Shown here: piece by piece, positions 8,980 to 20,547 of the stretch
Position numbering within the stretch: position 1 is the first letter of the stretch
How the letters are laid out: every line of letters starts with the position of its first letter
Source: Quercus robur
Taxonomy: Eukaryota > Streptophyta > Magnoliopsida > Fagales > Fagaceae
Assembly: GCF_932294415.1 (NCBI RefSeq)
Contig: NC_065535.1
Span: 9,605,282 to 9,669,281 of the forward strand
Length of the DNA stretch: 64,000 nt
Direction of reading: 5' to 3'
Translations under genes and position numbers: made by a program
The notes under the pieces: model-generated
Seen by the model: only the letters and a program-made list of their open reading frames with translations
What the model was told of the DNA's origin: nothing
The model's database searches: none

Positions 8980-11900
8980 TGATAAATGAGAAGTTATTTT
9001 TTATTTTATAAATTATCTTTTAAAAGTTTGTGATTAGTAAATTTTGAAAAGTTCAATGCGCTAAAAATTTGAAAGTTAGTGTTTTAAGTTTTGCTTAAAA
9101 AAAGAGAAAACCTTAAAATTAGATAATCTAGAAAAATGATAAGTTTGTAACTGTTTAATTTTAGGGTAGTTTCACAAAAATTTGGTGGTGTAAAAAAAAG
9201 AAAAAGAAGACTTATGGACTAAGACTGCTACGTTTGAGGGTGAATAGAACGTGAAAGAATTTGGTTTTTTGACCTTTTCAATTTGAAAAAGGAGAAGAGA
9301 TACAAATGTACGTAGTGGGAACTGGAAAGTGAGAAGAGATGAGGCTTATATTTGGGGGTTGGCTCTTATAAAAGAATAGTTTACAAAATTTGAAGGAAAG
9401 GACCAATTCAATCAACACTAGTCACTAGTTTCTGTGAACATCTCCAAAGCCTTGGAATTCATCAAATTTAATGTCTTTAATCATTATCCAACCAAACAAT
9501 GCTATTTTGCTAGCACATTCAACTATTCAAGTATTCTACCCCATTTTGTTCAATTCCGTCCAATTAGGTCTATTTTAGTCCAATTTGTTCCACTTGGTTT
9601 AATTTGGTCAATTTTGGTCCTCCTTTAGGCCATTTTAGACTAATTGGGCCTTAAATTAATTCTTTTGGGGACAAAGTTCAAAATTTAGTTACAAAATTGG
9701 TTGTAACCTTGGACTACAACCTTACTCAATATGTTTTAAATGAAGGTGAATTTTGACAAATCCACCATTGGATTACATCTTCTTCTTATATACTCCACGC
9801 TTGCAAAATTTATAGAAAATTAAAGATCAATAGCTTTGTCATCAATAAATTATTTAAATTGCTAGTTTTTGTAGTTTAAAATCATGCATTAAATATAAGC
9901 ATATGTATCATATAGTAAATAACATTTTATTGGTACAAAATTTGACATGTGTATTAAGAGCGTAAAAAGCATACAATTCAATGGCTAAATTTTCAAAATA
10001 TGAAATAATATTTATTTTATTTGGTCCATCTCAAAGCAATTAATTATTGTTTACTTGAATTTTTTTTTTCAATGATCATTTTGGTCCTTCTCTAACTCCA
10101 GAGTTCAATTTATAAAGCAATAGCAAAATAATTTTATTATACTATGTAAAAAGATTCTTATAGCAAATGGAAAAGTCTGAGGCAACAAACTGAAACACAA
10201 ATTATATAATGTTCTTGATATAGAGCTGATATATGAAGTAACTTCAATTTCTGTTTTGACTGCATTCTTGTCACCAGGGTTCAAGCTTATCAGACGTTTA
10301 TCTAGCTCAGGCAGTTTCTAATATACAGTAGACATAGTAAGAGTAGAGCATCATAATCTCAAGTAAACTGATAATGGACCATTTTTCAACATCTTGAATT
10401 AACTCCAGCTTCAATTTGTTATCATAGGCATACATGTACCATTAATACATGTGGCATTTGGATTAATAGTTCATGGAATGAGAAACCTGTTGAAGCTTAA
10501 TTCAATAGAGAAGCCATCATGATTGTTAAAAGTTCGTCACCATCATAGACAATGTGGAAACGAATAAAAATCTCTCTAAAAGTCATGTATACAGAGCTAT
10601 AGTTACTTTGAACGTCATATATATATATATATATATATATATTTTGTAACATCAGCTTTTAAAAGGTTTTGATGAAGCCACTACAAATCTGATGCACACC
10701 AAATAGGGTCCACATTTCATGTTAGTTACATAGCCACTGATAAAATTAGATAAGCATTATTGAGTAGTAAATATCTAGACGAAGGTTACAAGACAATCAT
10801 GGTGAACAGGAGACTAGCCAACTGCATAAAAGTTTCTAATAAGCATCATATTAAATTCCACTGTTCCACATGTTTAAATTCTCTAGAACTATTTCAAAAT
10901 ATCTAAGCATTCAATCCACTTCAAATACACATTTATCTCCACAAGCGCCTTCACATTTGCACATTTATCCACAAGAAATTTTGTTCACTTATGCACTTGT
11001 GCATTCTTATAGAACTTTGTAATTCTTCTAGATGTCTCACTTGTAGCAGCCATATCTCAACAAGTGAAATTTCATCAGAATTATTATCTTCATATATCTT
11101 TACCTTCCTTCCTTCGTCTCTGTATGGATTATTCGTAATCTTCCCCCCAATAGTAAAGGGCAATTGTAAAGTCAAAGTTGTCCATCCCTACAACAAGAGC
11201 AAGGAAGTTATTCTAAAATTTCAATACATATTTAGAAGTGATGGAAGTAGTATAATAAGATAATCAGTGTCTAAGTGTGAAGATTAGCGAGAATGCCTTT
11301 TGATCCATGAAGTTCTTGTGATCCATGAATCTCTCACCCAACTACCAATAAGGTGAGTATACAAATAAAAAAATATAAATAAGTGCTTAAAAATTTGGAA
11401 TGCAACTTATTATTTTCATTCAGGCATAGTATTAAGTATCAAATTACCCTTCATGTCAGTACAAAAAAATAGTTTCCTTGTTCCTGTAAACATCCAAAGG
11501 TATGCCAAAAGGAGAAAACTTATTTCATTAAATCACTTGATATATTCATGTTAAAATCATTTCATGCCCTGCAGTTTGGTTAATCAAAAGGTTCATATGG
11601 AGGTCTCCTTTTTTTTATTGTTCCACTACGAATAGGAGATTTGAGAAATTTACGTTGAAATTGAAATTGGGCATTTTATTTATTTTTTTTTTTTGAAAAT
11701 TAGATTTATCCATTATAACCAAATCTGTTTCTCCTACCATTGAATTTCATATTCTCAATCTAACAACATATAGAGACACAGAATAAAAATAAAAATAAAA
11801 ATTTAAAATCTTACATGGACCTAATCAAAGGTGAGGTAAGGTACCAAATCTAAAATGGAATTGGGTTGCACAACCATAGAAAGTGTAATACCTGAGATGG

Positions 11901-12796
11901 GAGGAGGAAGGAATGGTGAGCTTATGTGAGAGGAGGAGGGAGGTCACCATGGCAATGGTTGTTGCTTGGAGAAGAAAGCATGGTGTGATGGAAGAGGCCA
12001 CTGTTTCCAGCAGAGGGCGGCGGCTGGGCTTAGGTCTGTTCAATCCCTCTCTCTCGTGGGTTTCTGAATCTCACATCAGATTGCAAATTGTAAATTGAGT
12101 TTTGATTTGGAATCGGGTTAGGATTAGGATTGAATTTGAAACGGGTCTTCTTTGTTTCTTACGTGTAAATTTAATTTTTTAATAAAAAGAAATGACACAT
12201 CATTAAAAAATGCCAAGTCATTATTCCATTGGCCGCGTAAGCAACATCATTAACAAAAGTTAACAAAATGACTTATATCGCTCATTTTGAAATCTTGAGG
12301 GACCAATTGCGCTCACTTGAAATTTAAGGGACTAATTGCACTCACAGGGTAAACTTGAAGGACCAATATTGTAGTTTCGCCTTTTTTTTTTTTTGGGTAA
12401 TAAAGACTATCTAATTAGATTAGGGGCATTTGTAACAATTTAGATAATGATAACTAACTTTCTGAATCCTCTTAATATGTAGAGATATACTGATACACAT
12501 TGATTTGAGTATACCGATTTAAAGAGGGTAATTTTGAAATTGCGTAAAGTCAATAACTAACTTTCTCTATTCTCTTATTGTATCAACAAAATGAAAGTTG
12601 AAAAAGAATAACAAAATTAGTGCACCAAATTAAAAGGACCACTAACATGTGAATTGGTCACCAAATTTAAAGGAACACTATGCATGCTTAGCTTCAAATG
12701 TTTAGATAGGTCATAAGTGATACTAGCCTGTTTGCACGCGTTATGTGCGTGCTCAGAGGATTTTTTGCTATATATAAAATAAAAAATTTGTTTCAT
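8980..12796. other. Intergenic DNA, no gene recognised
   Basis: This region is AT-rich and holds the right arm of an inverted repeat (9386-9516), an (AT)n run (10618-10641) and short open frames without recognisable domains. Two spots look faintly exonic on the minus strand. 10951-11175 has a charged 74-residue frame. 11825-12043 has a CT-rich start and a splice-like CTCATCTCAGGTATT (about 11887-11900). Neither matches a family I know. Confidence 0.5.
9386..9516 (-). repeat. Right arm of the long-range inverted repeat
   Basis: The reverse complement of this stretch aligns with 6505-6632. It shares AAGGAAAGGACCAATTCAAT and TTGGAATTCATCAA. A short extra CACTAGT-type sequence is found only here. 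Confidence 0.75.
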
Positions 12797-13003
12797 CTTA
12801 ATTCAAGGTTTATGCATTTATAAGTGAAATTATTGCATTTTCCAATCACCAAACTTATAGGAGTGTGATGAGATGTAGTTACGGGTGTGTTAATTTTTAT
12901 TTAATAATTTATTTTTACATCTCATCACACTCCCAAGAGTTTTGGTCATCCAAAAACGCATAAATTTCACTAACAAATGCCTAAACCCTGAATTAAGATG
13001 AAT
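12797..13003. mobile_element. Foldback MITE candidate
   Basis: The ends CATCTTAATTCAAGGTTTATG and its near reverse complement (TAAACCCTGAATTAAGATG) pair across about 207 bp, and the inner arms pair again around GTGTGATGAGATGTA and TACATCTCATCACAC. Only a short loop near 12885-12915 is unpaired. There is no coding capacity. The superfamily is not assigned. Confidence 0.6.
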
Positions 13004-13067
13004 CAATATATGAGGTTTAAGCTAACTACAAAATGATACACCATTATTAATCAGTACCAAAATAGGA

Positions 13068-13487
13068 GAAATTACACTTTACCACCATAAACTATACCCT
13101 GATTACACTCTGCACCCTAAAATTTTCAAATGTAGGTTTTGCACCCTGAAAGATGATTCTTGTTACACTTTGCACCCCAAAATTAAGTTTGCCATTAACT
13201 TGGATGGAAAAATATGGTTCGATGTGAAAAGTCCTAATTGCCCCTATTTTCAATCCTTTAAAAACAAATGATAAATTACACTTTACCACCCTAAACTATA
13301 CTCCTAATTACACTTTGTACCCTAAACAGTGAATTTCCATCCAAGTTAACGACAAACTTAATGTTGTGATGCAAAGTGTAACAAAGATCATAGCTTAGGG
13401 TGCAAAACGTGTATTCCAAATGTTTAAGGTGCAAAGTATAATATGAGGTATAGTTTAGGGTGATAAAATATAATTTTTTCACCAAAA
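13068..13487. mobile_element. Long-terminal-inverted-repeat MITE candidate
   Basis: The left end (AATTACACTTTACCACC, then AAACTATACCC and TTTGCACCCT) pairs with the right end (GGTATAGTTTAGGGTG and AGGTGCAAAGTATAAT). A second copy of the left-end sequence sits inside at about 13271-13325, suggesting a nested insertion. The inner part also pairs (AACTTGGATGGAAA with TTTCCATCCAAGTT). Arms of more than 100 bp suggest a Mutator-like origin, which is inference. Confidence 0.55.
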
Positions 13488-13554
13488 TATATTATTTCTC
13501 TAACCATCATGGCCTCCAATATGGTACTTACTACTTTGATGCATATACTGTGAA

Positions 13555-13559
<5 letters not shown>

Positions 13560-13609
<50 letters not shown>
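13560..13609. repeat. (GA)n microsatellite 3' of copy B
   Basis: A pure GA run followed by GCAAATACTATGAATAAG corresponds to the microsatellite 3' of gene C. Confidence 0.95.
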
Positions 13610-13779
13610 AAATACTATGAATAAGGTTTATAATTCATTACACCATAGAAATAATGGTATGTGCGAAGCAATGCAGAGTTTAAGCAAGAGGTGACATTTA
13701 GATAATACTTATTGTGTGCACTAACAAAAGGCTTAGTTCTCTGAGATCCAACATTCTTAGTCCCTAATTGGAATAAAAC

Positions 13780-14315
13780 TATAAGGAGGGGGAGGATGGT
13801 CAGACGTTCCCTTGCTATGCCCAGAGGGAGGATAGTGGCCATTATTGGGCAAACCATGAGGAGGGGAAGGAGGGTCGGACGTTCCCTTGCTAGGCCCAGA
13901 TGGAATATAGTGGCCATTATTTGGCAAAACATGAGGAAGGGGAGGAGGGTCAGATGTTCCCTTGCTAGGTTCGGATGGAAGATAGTGGCCATTATTGAGC
14001 AAACCATGAGGAAGGGAAGGAGGGTCGGACATTCCCTTCCTAGGCCCAAATGGAGGATAATGGCAATTATTGGGCAAACCATGAGGAGGGGAAGGAGGGT
14101 TTGACGTTCCCTTGCTAGGCCTAAATGGAGGATAGTGGCCATTATTAGGTAAACCATGAGGAGGGGAAGAAGGTTCAGATGTTCCCTTGCTAGGCCCAGA
14201 TGGAGGATAGTGGTCATTATTGGGCAAACCATGAGGAGGAGGAGTTGGAGGGTCAGACGTTCCCTTGCTAGGCTTAGATGGAGGATAACAGCCTTTTTGG
14301 GCAAACCCTGAGGAG
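13780..14315 (-). repeat. 75-bp coding tandem repeat, seven units (copy B)
   Basis: The GTTCCCTTGCTAGG-type landmark recurs near 13805, 13880, 13955, 14030, 14105, 14180 and 14258, with periods of 75 and a last period of 78, exactly as in copy A. There are two more units than in copy A, so the array changed length after duplication while keeping its frame. Confidence 0.9.
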
Positions 14316-14398
14316 GTGGAGGAGATTCATACATTCCCTTGCTAGGCCCAAATGGAGGAACATGACCATTTTTAGGCGAAATCTCAAAATTGATCCTC

Positions 14399-14403
14399 CC
14401 AAA
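14399..14403. other. Target-site duplication (CCAAA), left
   Basis: CCAAA immediately precedes the TGTTGACA start of the inserted LTR element and recurs at 20200-20204. Copy A shows the empty site, CTCCCAAAATCT. Confidence 0.9.
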
Positions 14404-16157
14404 TGTTGACACCCTGTTTTGCAACCCGTATTTAACCTCACATGGAGGGTAAAAGGGTAATTTCACATTGGAAATATGCATCTTGATTCTGGTCATTAGA
14501 TCCTTAATCTCATTTCACCAAAATGATCTTGATGTTGTAACAATCAAATCGACTGGTCATGAGCCCTAATCGGACCATTAGATTGAAAGTTATCATCAAA
14601 TCAAGTTTTAATGACTGAGATGCACTATTACAAACTGAGTCCGACTATATGTGATTATGAACAATTGATTTCAATTGGTTATAAATATAATCAATTTGAG
14701 ATCGATGATGTGTCATAATTTGATTGGTTAGGACTACATTTTATGGCAGAGTCGCACACACCTAATTAACTAGATAGTTAAACATTAATTATTCAATGAG
14801 TAATTTGTACAATTATCTTTTAATTAGAGTAAATTTAGAACCAATTAAGTCTGAAATGGGAGTGATTGGAGCCATTTAGTGTTAATTGGGAGCTAATTTG
14901 AGGAACTATTAATGTTAATTGTGCTAAAACCATTTTCTAACAAATGACCTCTGCTCACCATTTCATCGATATCTCTCAGAATATTTTGCTTGCTCTTCAC
15001 TCTCATCAATCTCCACATTTAATGCACCAGATTTCCCCGAAGGCTAAAATGAGGTCTAGGTTCATGATTCCTTGTCAACCCATATTAAATGGTCTTCCAT
15101 TCATATTTCCTCCACCACTACTATATAAACTCCCCCTCTCCTTCATTCCAAAGCAGACAAAAAATCCCTCTCCTTCATTCCAAAGCAGACAAAAAATCTC
15201 CCTCTCTTCTCTTCTCTTGAGTTCTAGTAAAGTTGAGTAGTCTTGTCATATCTTGGTCTTCCTGAGACTCAAGATATTGAGTGAGACTCACTCTCCCTTT
15301 CCTAGCTCTTCCTTTCCTCCACCCTTAGGACCTCCATCAAGAATCTCCTCCTCTATTATATGGATCTTGCATGAAGGTATAATCCCATTCCCTAACTGTT
15401 TGTTTATATTGCCATGTTGAGAATTTAAGATTAAAGCATGATAATTCCCTTGAATATGTTTGAATGTTCTTAATTGTTCTTATGTGTTCTTCATATGTTC
15501 TTAGTTGTTCATCACATGTTCATGCATATCACTAGATTTAATCTTCAATCCACATAAAAAATATGAAAAACATGTTTGTTTAGTAATTCTTTCAAATCCT
15601 TGAATCTAGGTTATCACTATTCACACACATTCACTAGAGTTTATTTTTCAATCCAAATGTCATGCTTAATAAATTGAATTAGGGTTTATCACATGCACGC
15701 ACATTAAATTCAACATACAAATTGATTGACATATTGGATGATGTGATATGAATGTTGGCCACCATAATCTAAAAGATCGGTTTCGCCGGGCAAGGTGGGT
15801 GCCTAACACCTTCCCACCTTGTAACATAGCCTCCGAGCTTAGGTCAAGGGTTAGTAGATCAAATGCTTATCCATGTAATTTTCTATTTTTAGATTGTAAC
15901 TAGGAAACAAAGCCATGTACTTTATCTTAGATTGTATCTAGGACCAAAGCCATGTAATTTTCCTATGATCAATGTAAATTGAATTACAGATTAATAAAAT
16001 GAGGAATTTTTTAATTTTTGGTTTTCTTATTTATTCCAATAATTAAATAAGTGGCGACTCCATTGTAAAACCCTTAATCTAAAGGGGAGAATATAACTAG
16101 TCGAACCTCCATTTTGAGAGGCAATAACACGACTCTACCCATTCACGTAGGTTTGGC
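14404..16157 (+). repeat. 5' LTR of the inserted element
   Basis: It aligns with 18250-20155 throughout, apart from length differences. A CTATATAAA TATA-like box (about 15121) lies in both copies. The right edge is taken where similarity to the 3' LTR stops. Confidence 0.8.
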
Positions 16158-16860
16158 TAAACTCATTTGTTTTGCATCAAGCATGCTTAAACTTGGCGCA
16201 TTGGCCTATTTTTATTGTATGCGAATATGTCCTTCTCGCATGAAAGCATGTTTTCATTTGAGGCATCAATCCATTTTTTGCAAGCATGTCTACACTAATG
16301 GCAATGTCCAAAAATGTTTTCATGATAACCAGTTTCTAACAAGCTAGAGAAAGAAAGCCATTTTGTAGGAACCAATGATGGCGGACCACGATCTTCTTTC
16401 ATGTTCCCCAATGGTCATAACATCAAACAAATTCAGTTTCAATCTAAGCATGGACTATGCCCCAAACTAGGGGCATTGGGTAAGTACTTCCAATTCATTT
16501 CAATGAATAAATCCATTGCTAATTGAAATTATCTTTTTGCAGGAATAGAGCAAGGACTTATCCAGCAATCCGCATCAACTTCTAGCCAAAGTTATTCTCA
16601 TTCAAATGATAGGTTTTTCAAAAAAAAAAAAAAAAAAAATCATCATGAATAAATCTTCATCACTTTTACTCCATCTTCATCTTCATCTTCTTCACTTTTT
16701 GATAATGAACAAATCTTCATATTTCAAAAAAATAAATAAATAAATAAATTCTTTCTAAATCTTTCAAAAAAAAAAAAAAAAAAAGAAGAAGAAGGAAAAA
16801 TCTCAAAAACGGCCTTGGGACTAGGGGCATTGGACTCATACCTCTTAGGTTGCTTTCAAT

Positions 16861-16895
<35 letters not shown>

Positions 16896-17279
16896 ATCAA
16901 TTAAAATTTTCAATTCCTTGAAAAAAATTCAAGATTTCCAAATTTTTCAAAAAAAAAATTCATCAATCAAAATTTTCAATTCCTTCAAAAAAATTCAAGT
17001 TTTCCAAATTCAAAAAAAAAAAAAAAAAAATCTCCATTAAATTCTTCTTCAGGAACAGAAAGCTATCATCCTCTTCCATATTCTCCAGTGGTGCAACATC
17101 AAGTCAATTGTCCACCCTCAGCATTCATCGAAGTATGGAATATGTCCCAAACTAGGGGCATTCGCTAGGTATGCCAAAGTCTTTTCAATAAATAACTCTG
17201 TTACTAATTGAAAGTATTTATTTTGCAGGTATTAGGGTAAAAGGCCCACACACATCAATATGAATAATACCTTTCAATT

Positions 17280-17990
17280 CCATTAGACCCCTGGGAAGCA
17301 CGTCCAAACTTCAATTCCATCGGACCTCTGGGAAGCACGTCCAAAATCAAACCATCGGACCTCTGGAAAGCACGTCCAAATTCAAATCCTTGGACCTCTG
17401 GGAAGCACGTCCAAAATTCAAATCCTTGGACCTCTGGGAAGCACGTCCAAATTTCAATCCATCGAACCTCTGGGAAGCACATCCAAACTTCAATTCCATC
17501 GAACCTCTGGAAAGCACGTCCAAAACTCAAATCATTGGACCTCTGGGAAGCACGTCTAAACTTCAATCCATCGGACCTCTGGGAAGCACGTCCAAAATTC
17601 AATTTCAATGGACCTCTGGGAAGCACGTCCAAACTTCAAACCATCGGACCTCTGGGAAGCACGTCCAAAACTTCAATCCATCGGACCTCTGGGAAGCACG
17701 TCCAAATTCAATTTCAACGGACCTCTGGGAAGCACGTCCAAACTTCAATCCATCGGACCTCTGGGAAGCACGTCCAAAATTCAATTTCAATGGACCTCTG
17801 GGAAGCACGTCCAAACTTCAAACCATTGGACCTCTGGGAAGCACATCCAAAACTTCAATCCATCAGACCTCTGGGAAGCACGTCCAAACTTCAATCCATC
17901 GGACCCCTGGGAAGCACGTCCAAATTCAATTTCAACGGACCTCTAGGAAGCACGTCCAAAATCAATCCATCAGACCACTAGTAAGCATGT
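17280..17990 (+). repeat. Minisatellite of about 36 bp inside the LTR element
   Basis: About 20 units of GGACCTCTGGGAAGCACGTC followed by a variable CAAA...CAATCCATC spacer run head to tail. Unit length varies (roughly 30-41 bp), so all three forward frames stay open and code a repeating GPLGSTSK-like peptide. That is a side effect of the repeat and not evidence of a gene. Confidence 0.9.
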
Positions 17991-18249
17991 CTTGTACTCA
18001 ATTTTTTTTTCTTTTCCAAAAAAAAAAAAGGCTGCATGCATAAACTACGTTTAGACTTGATCCTCCCACTAAGAGGTACGTAGGCAATCTCCCTTGAGAT
18101 TCGGTCCACATTTTGATCCAGAACATGACCGTCTGCATTTTTATTTACATGCATCATACATTCACCACGGTTAAATACTGATTGCAAAGTTAGGTGTCTC
18201 TTTCATACATTGGAATTCACTTTTCAAGCTCTGCCAATGAGGGGCATTC

Positions 18250-20199
18250 TGTTGACATCCTATTTTGCAACCCGTATTTAACCTCACATGGAGGGTAAAA
18301 GGGTAATTTCACATTGGAAATATGCATCTTGATTTTGGTCATTAGATCCTTAATCTCATTTCACTAAAATGATCTTGATGTTGTAACGATCAAATCGACT
18401 GGTCATGAGCCCTAATCGAACCATTAGATTGAAAGTTATCATCAAATCAAGTTTTAATAGCTGGGATGCACTATTACAAATTAAGTCCGACTATATGTGA
18501 TTATGAACAATTGATTTCAATTGGTTATAAATATAATCAATTTGAGATCGATGATGTGTCATAATTTGATTGGTTAGGACTACATTTTATAGTAGAGTCG
18601 CACACACCTAATTAACTAGATAGTTAAACATTAATTATTCAATGAGTAATTTGTGCAATTATTTTTTAATTAGAGTAAATTTAGAACCAATTAAGTCTGA
18701 AATGGGAGTGATTGGAGCCATTTAGTGTTAATTGAGAGCTAATTTGGGGACCTATTAATGTTAATTGTGCTAAAACCATTTTCTAACAAATGACCTTTGC
18801 TCACCATTTTCTAACAAATGACCTTTGCTCACCATTTCATCGATATCTCTCAGAAAATTTTGAATCTGTGAATGAGGTTAATTTTCCCAGAAACTAGACA
18901 TCCGGGGCTTCAATTTGAGCACAATAATGAGACAATTCTGATCAGAATTGAGGTAGATATGATTTTTCAAAGTTGGCTCTACAAGCTGTTACAACAGCTA
19001 CGGGAAAACCGAACTTTGCTTGCTCTTCACTCTCATCAATCTCCACATTTAATGCACCAGATTTCCCCAAAGGCTAAAATGAGGTCTAGGTTCATGATTC
19101 CTTGTCAACCCTCATTAAATGACCTTTCATTCATATTTCCTCCACCACTATTATATAAACTCCCCCTCTCCTTCATTCCAAAGCAGACAAAAAATCCCCC
19201 TCTTTTCTCTTCTCTTGAGTTCTAGTGAAGTTGAGTAGTCTTGTCATATCTTAGTCTTCCTGAGACTCAAGATATTGAGTGAGACTCACTCTCCCTCTCC
19301 TAGTTCTTCCTTTCCTCCACCCTTAGGACCTCCATCAAGAATCTCCTCCTCCATTATATGGATCTTGCATGAAGGTATAATCTCTTTCCCTAACTGTTTG
19401 TTTATATTGCCATGATGAGAATTTAAGATTAAAGCATGATAATTCTCTTGAATATGTTTGAATGTTCTTAATTGTTCTTATGTGTTCTTCACATATTCTT
19501 AGTTGTTCATCACATATTCATGCATATCACTAGATTTAATCTTAAATCCACATCAAAAATATGAAAATCATGTTTGTTTAGTAATTCTTTCAAATCCTTG
19601 AATCTATGTTATCACTATTCACACACATTCACTAGAATTTATTTTTCAATCCAAATGTCATGCTTAATAAATTAAATTAGGGTTTATCACATACACACAC
19701 ATTAAATTCAACATACAAATTGATTGACATATTAGATGATGTAATATGAATGTTGGCCACCATAATCTAGAAGATCGGTTTCGCCGGGTAAGGTGGGTGC
19801 CTAACACCTTCCCACCTTGTAACATAGCCTCTGAGCTTAGGTCAAGGGTTAGTAGATCAAATGCTTATCTATGTAATTTTCTATTTTTAGATTGTAACTA
19901 GGAAACAAAACCATGTACTTTATCTTAGATTGTATCTAGGACCAAAGCCATGTAATTTTCCTATGATCAATGTAAATTGAATTACATATTAATAAAATGA
20001 GGAATTTTTTAATTTTTGGTTTTTTTATTTATTCCAATAATTAAATAAGTGGCGACTCCATTGTAAAACCCTTAATCTAAAGGGGAGAATATAACTAATC
20101 GAACCTCCATTTTGAGAGACAATAACACGACTCCACCCATTCACGTGGGTTTGGCCCAACATTCCAAATGAAAATGGGCCGGGGGCGCAGTCTCTCACA
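18250..20199 (+). repeat. 3' LTR of the inserted element
   Basis: It runs from TGTTGACATC to TCTCACA, 1950 bp, and is followed by the CCAAA target duplication at 20200-20204. Confidence 0.85.
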
Positions 20200-20492
20200 C
20201 CAAAATCTATATTCTCAAACTTTGATGGAACAAATATAGAAGGAGGCTTGTTAGGCGTAGACGGAGGAACATGACCTTTTGCCAACATTTCTAATCTCAC
20301 TCTCTCAAAAAGATTTTTTTTTTTTTTTTTCCAATTTCAACATGCACCAAGTTGGAAGAAACCTTTTCTCCATATGTTGGATGCCTTCTACATTCGGTGG
20401 GAAAAGCAAGGACAATCAATAAGGTCAGCCATAACAATTTTTGAGTGGTTACCACCATCTTCTTCAATGCTCACTTTTCTATGTGATTTTGA

Positions 20493-20494
<2 letters not shown>

Positions 20495-20545
<51 letters not shown>
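20495..20545. repeat. (CT)n microsatellite upstream of copy B
   Basis: This run lies about 37 bp upstream of the copy B start codon, the counterpart of 5159-5206. On the coding strand it reads (GA)n, the kind of sequence bound by plant BPC/GAGA factors. A regulatory role is inference. Confidence 0.93.

Positions 20546-20547
<2 letters not shown>

Larger units (their letters stand above)
14404..20199 (+). mobile_element. Non-autonomous LTR retrotransposon fossil inserted in peptide copy B
   Basis: The element starts TGTTGACACC, ends TCTCACA and is bounded by a 5-bp CCAAA duplication. Two direct repeats of about 1.75-1.95 kb form its ends, the second starting at 18250 behind a purine-rich AATGAGGGGCATTC tract. 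The inner 2.1 kb holds no recognisable gag or pol, only A-rich stretches and a minisatellite. Long LTRs with GGTGCCTAACACCTTCCCACC and GGCGACTCC blocks recall the Ty3/gypsy Tat/Ogre group, but that assignment is tentative. The two LTRs differ at roughly 4-5% over the first 245 bp by eye, so it is considerably older than a fresh insertion. It is a fossil that could only have moved with borrowed proteins. Confidence 0.85.
13757..20458 (-). pseudogene. IDA-like secreted peptide precursor, copy B, split by an LTR element
   Basis: Reading the minus strand, an ATG at 20458 opens a signal peptide nearly identical to copy A (MVVTTQKLLWLTLLIVLAF). A poly-A run at about 20314-20330 puts the frame out before the first core, which survives as GHVPPSTPNK. 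The gene is then interrupted inside the codons for D-F-G-R-I-N-F by the LTR element at 14404-20199. On the far side the second core (GHVPPFGPSKG) runs on through SPPPPQGLPKK. It reaches the one-base loss shared with copy A, then seven 75-bp units with YPPSGPSKG-type cores ending HSFIPIRD. The poly-A frame change and the insertion make it non-functional as a single precursor. The shared one-base loss predates the A/B duplication. Confidence 0.75.

Noticed and set aside
11825-12100. Candidate small gene on either strand
   Set aside because: GC-richer than its surroundings with a splice-like junction, but no domain, no second exon and no supporting motif; kept only as a remark.
8335-13609. Possible CRISPR-like or satellite array from evenly repeated GA runs
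   Set aside because: They are simple dinucleotide microsatellites in a plant nuclear genome, without spacers.
13615-14496. 293-residue hydrophobic frame on the minus strand
   Set aside because: It is the wrong frame of the 75-bp peptide repeat for most of its length, and runs into the LTR element at its start.
17390-18043. Long open frames coding a GPLGSTSK repeat protein
   Set aside because: All three forward frames and several reverse frames are open because of a stop-free minisatellite inside an LTR element; unit length is not a multiple of three.
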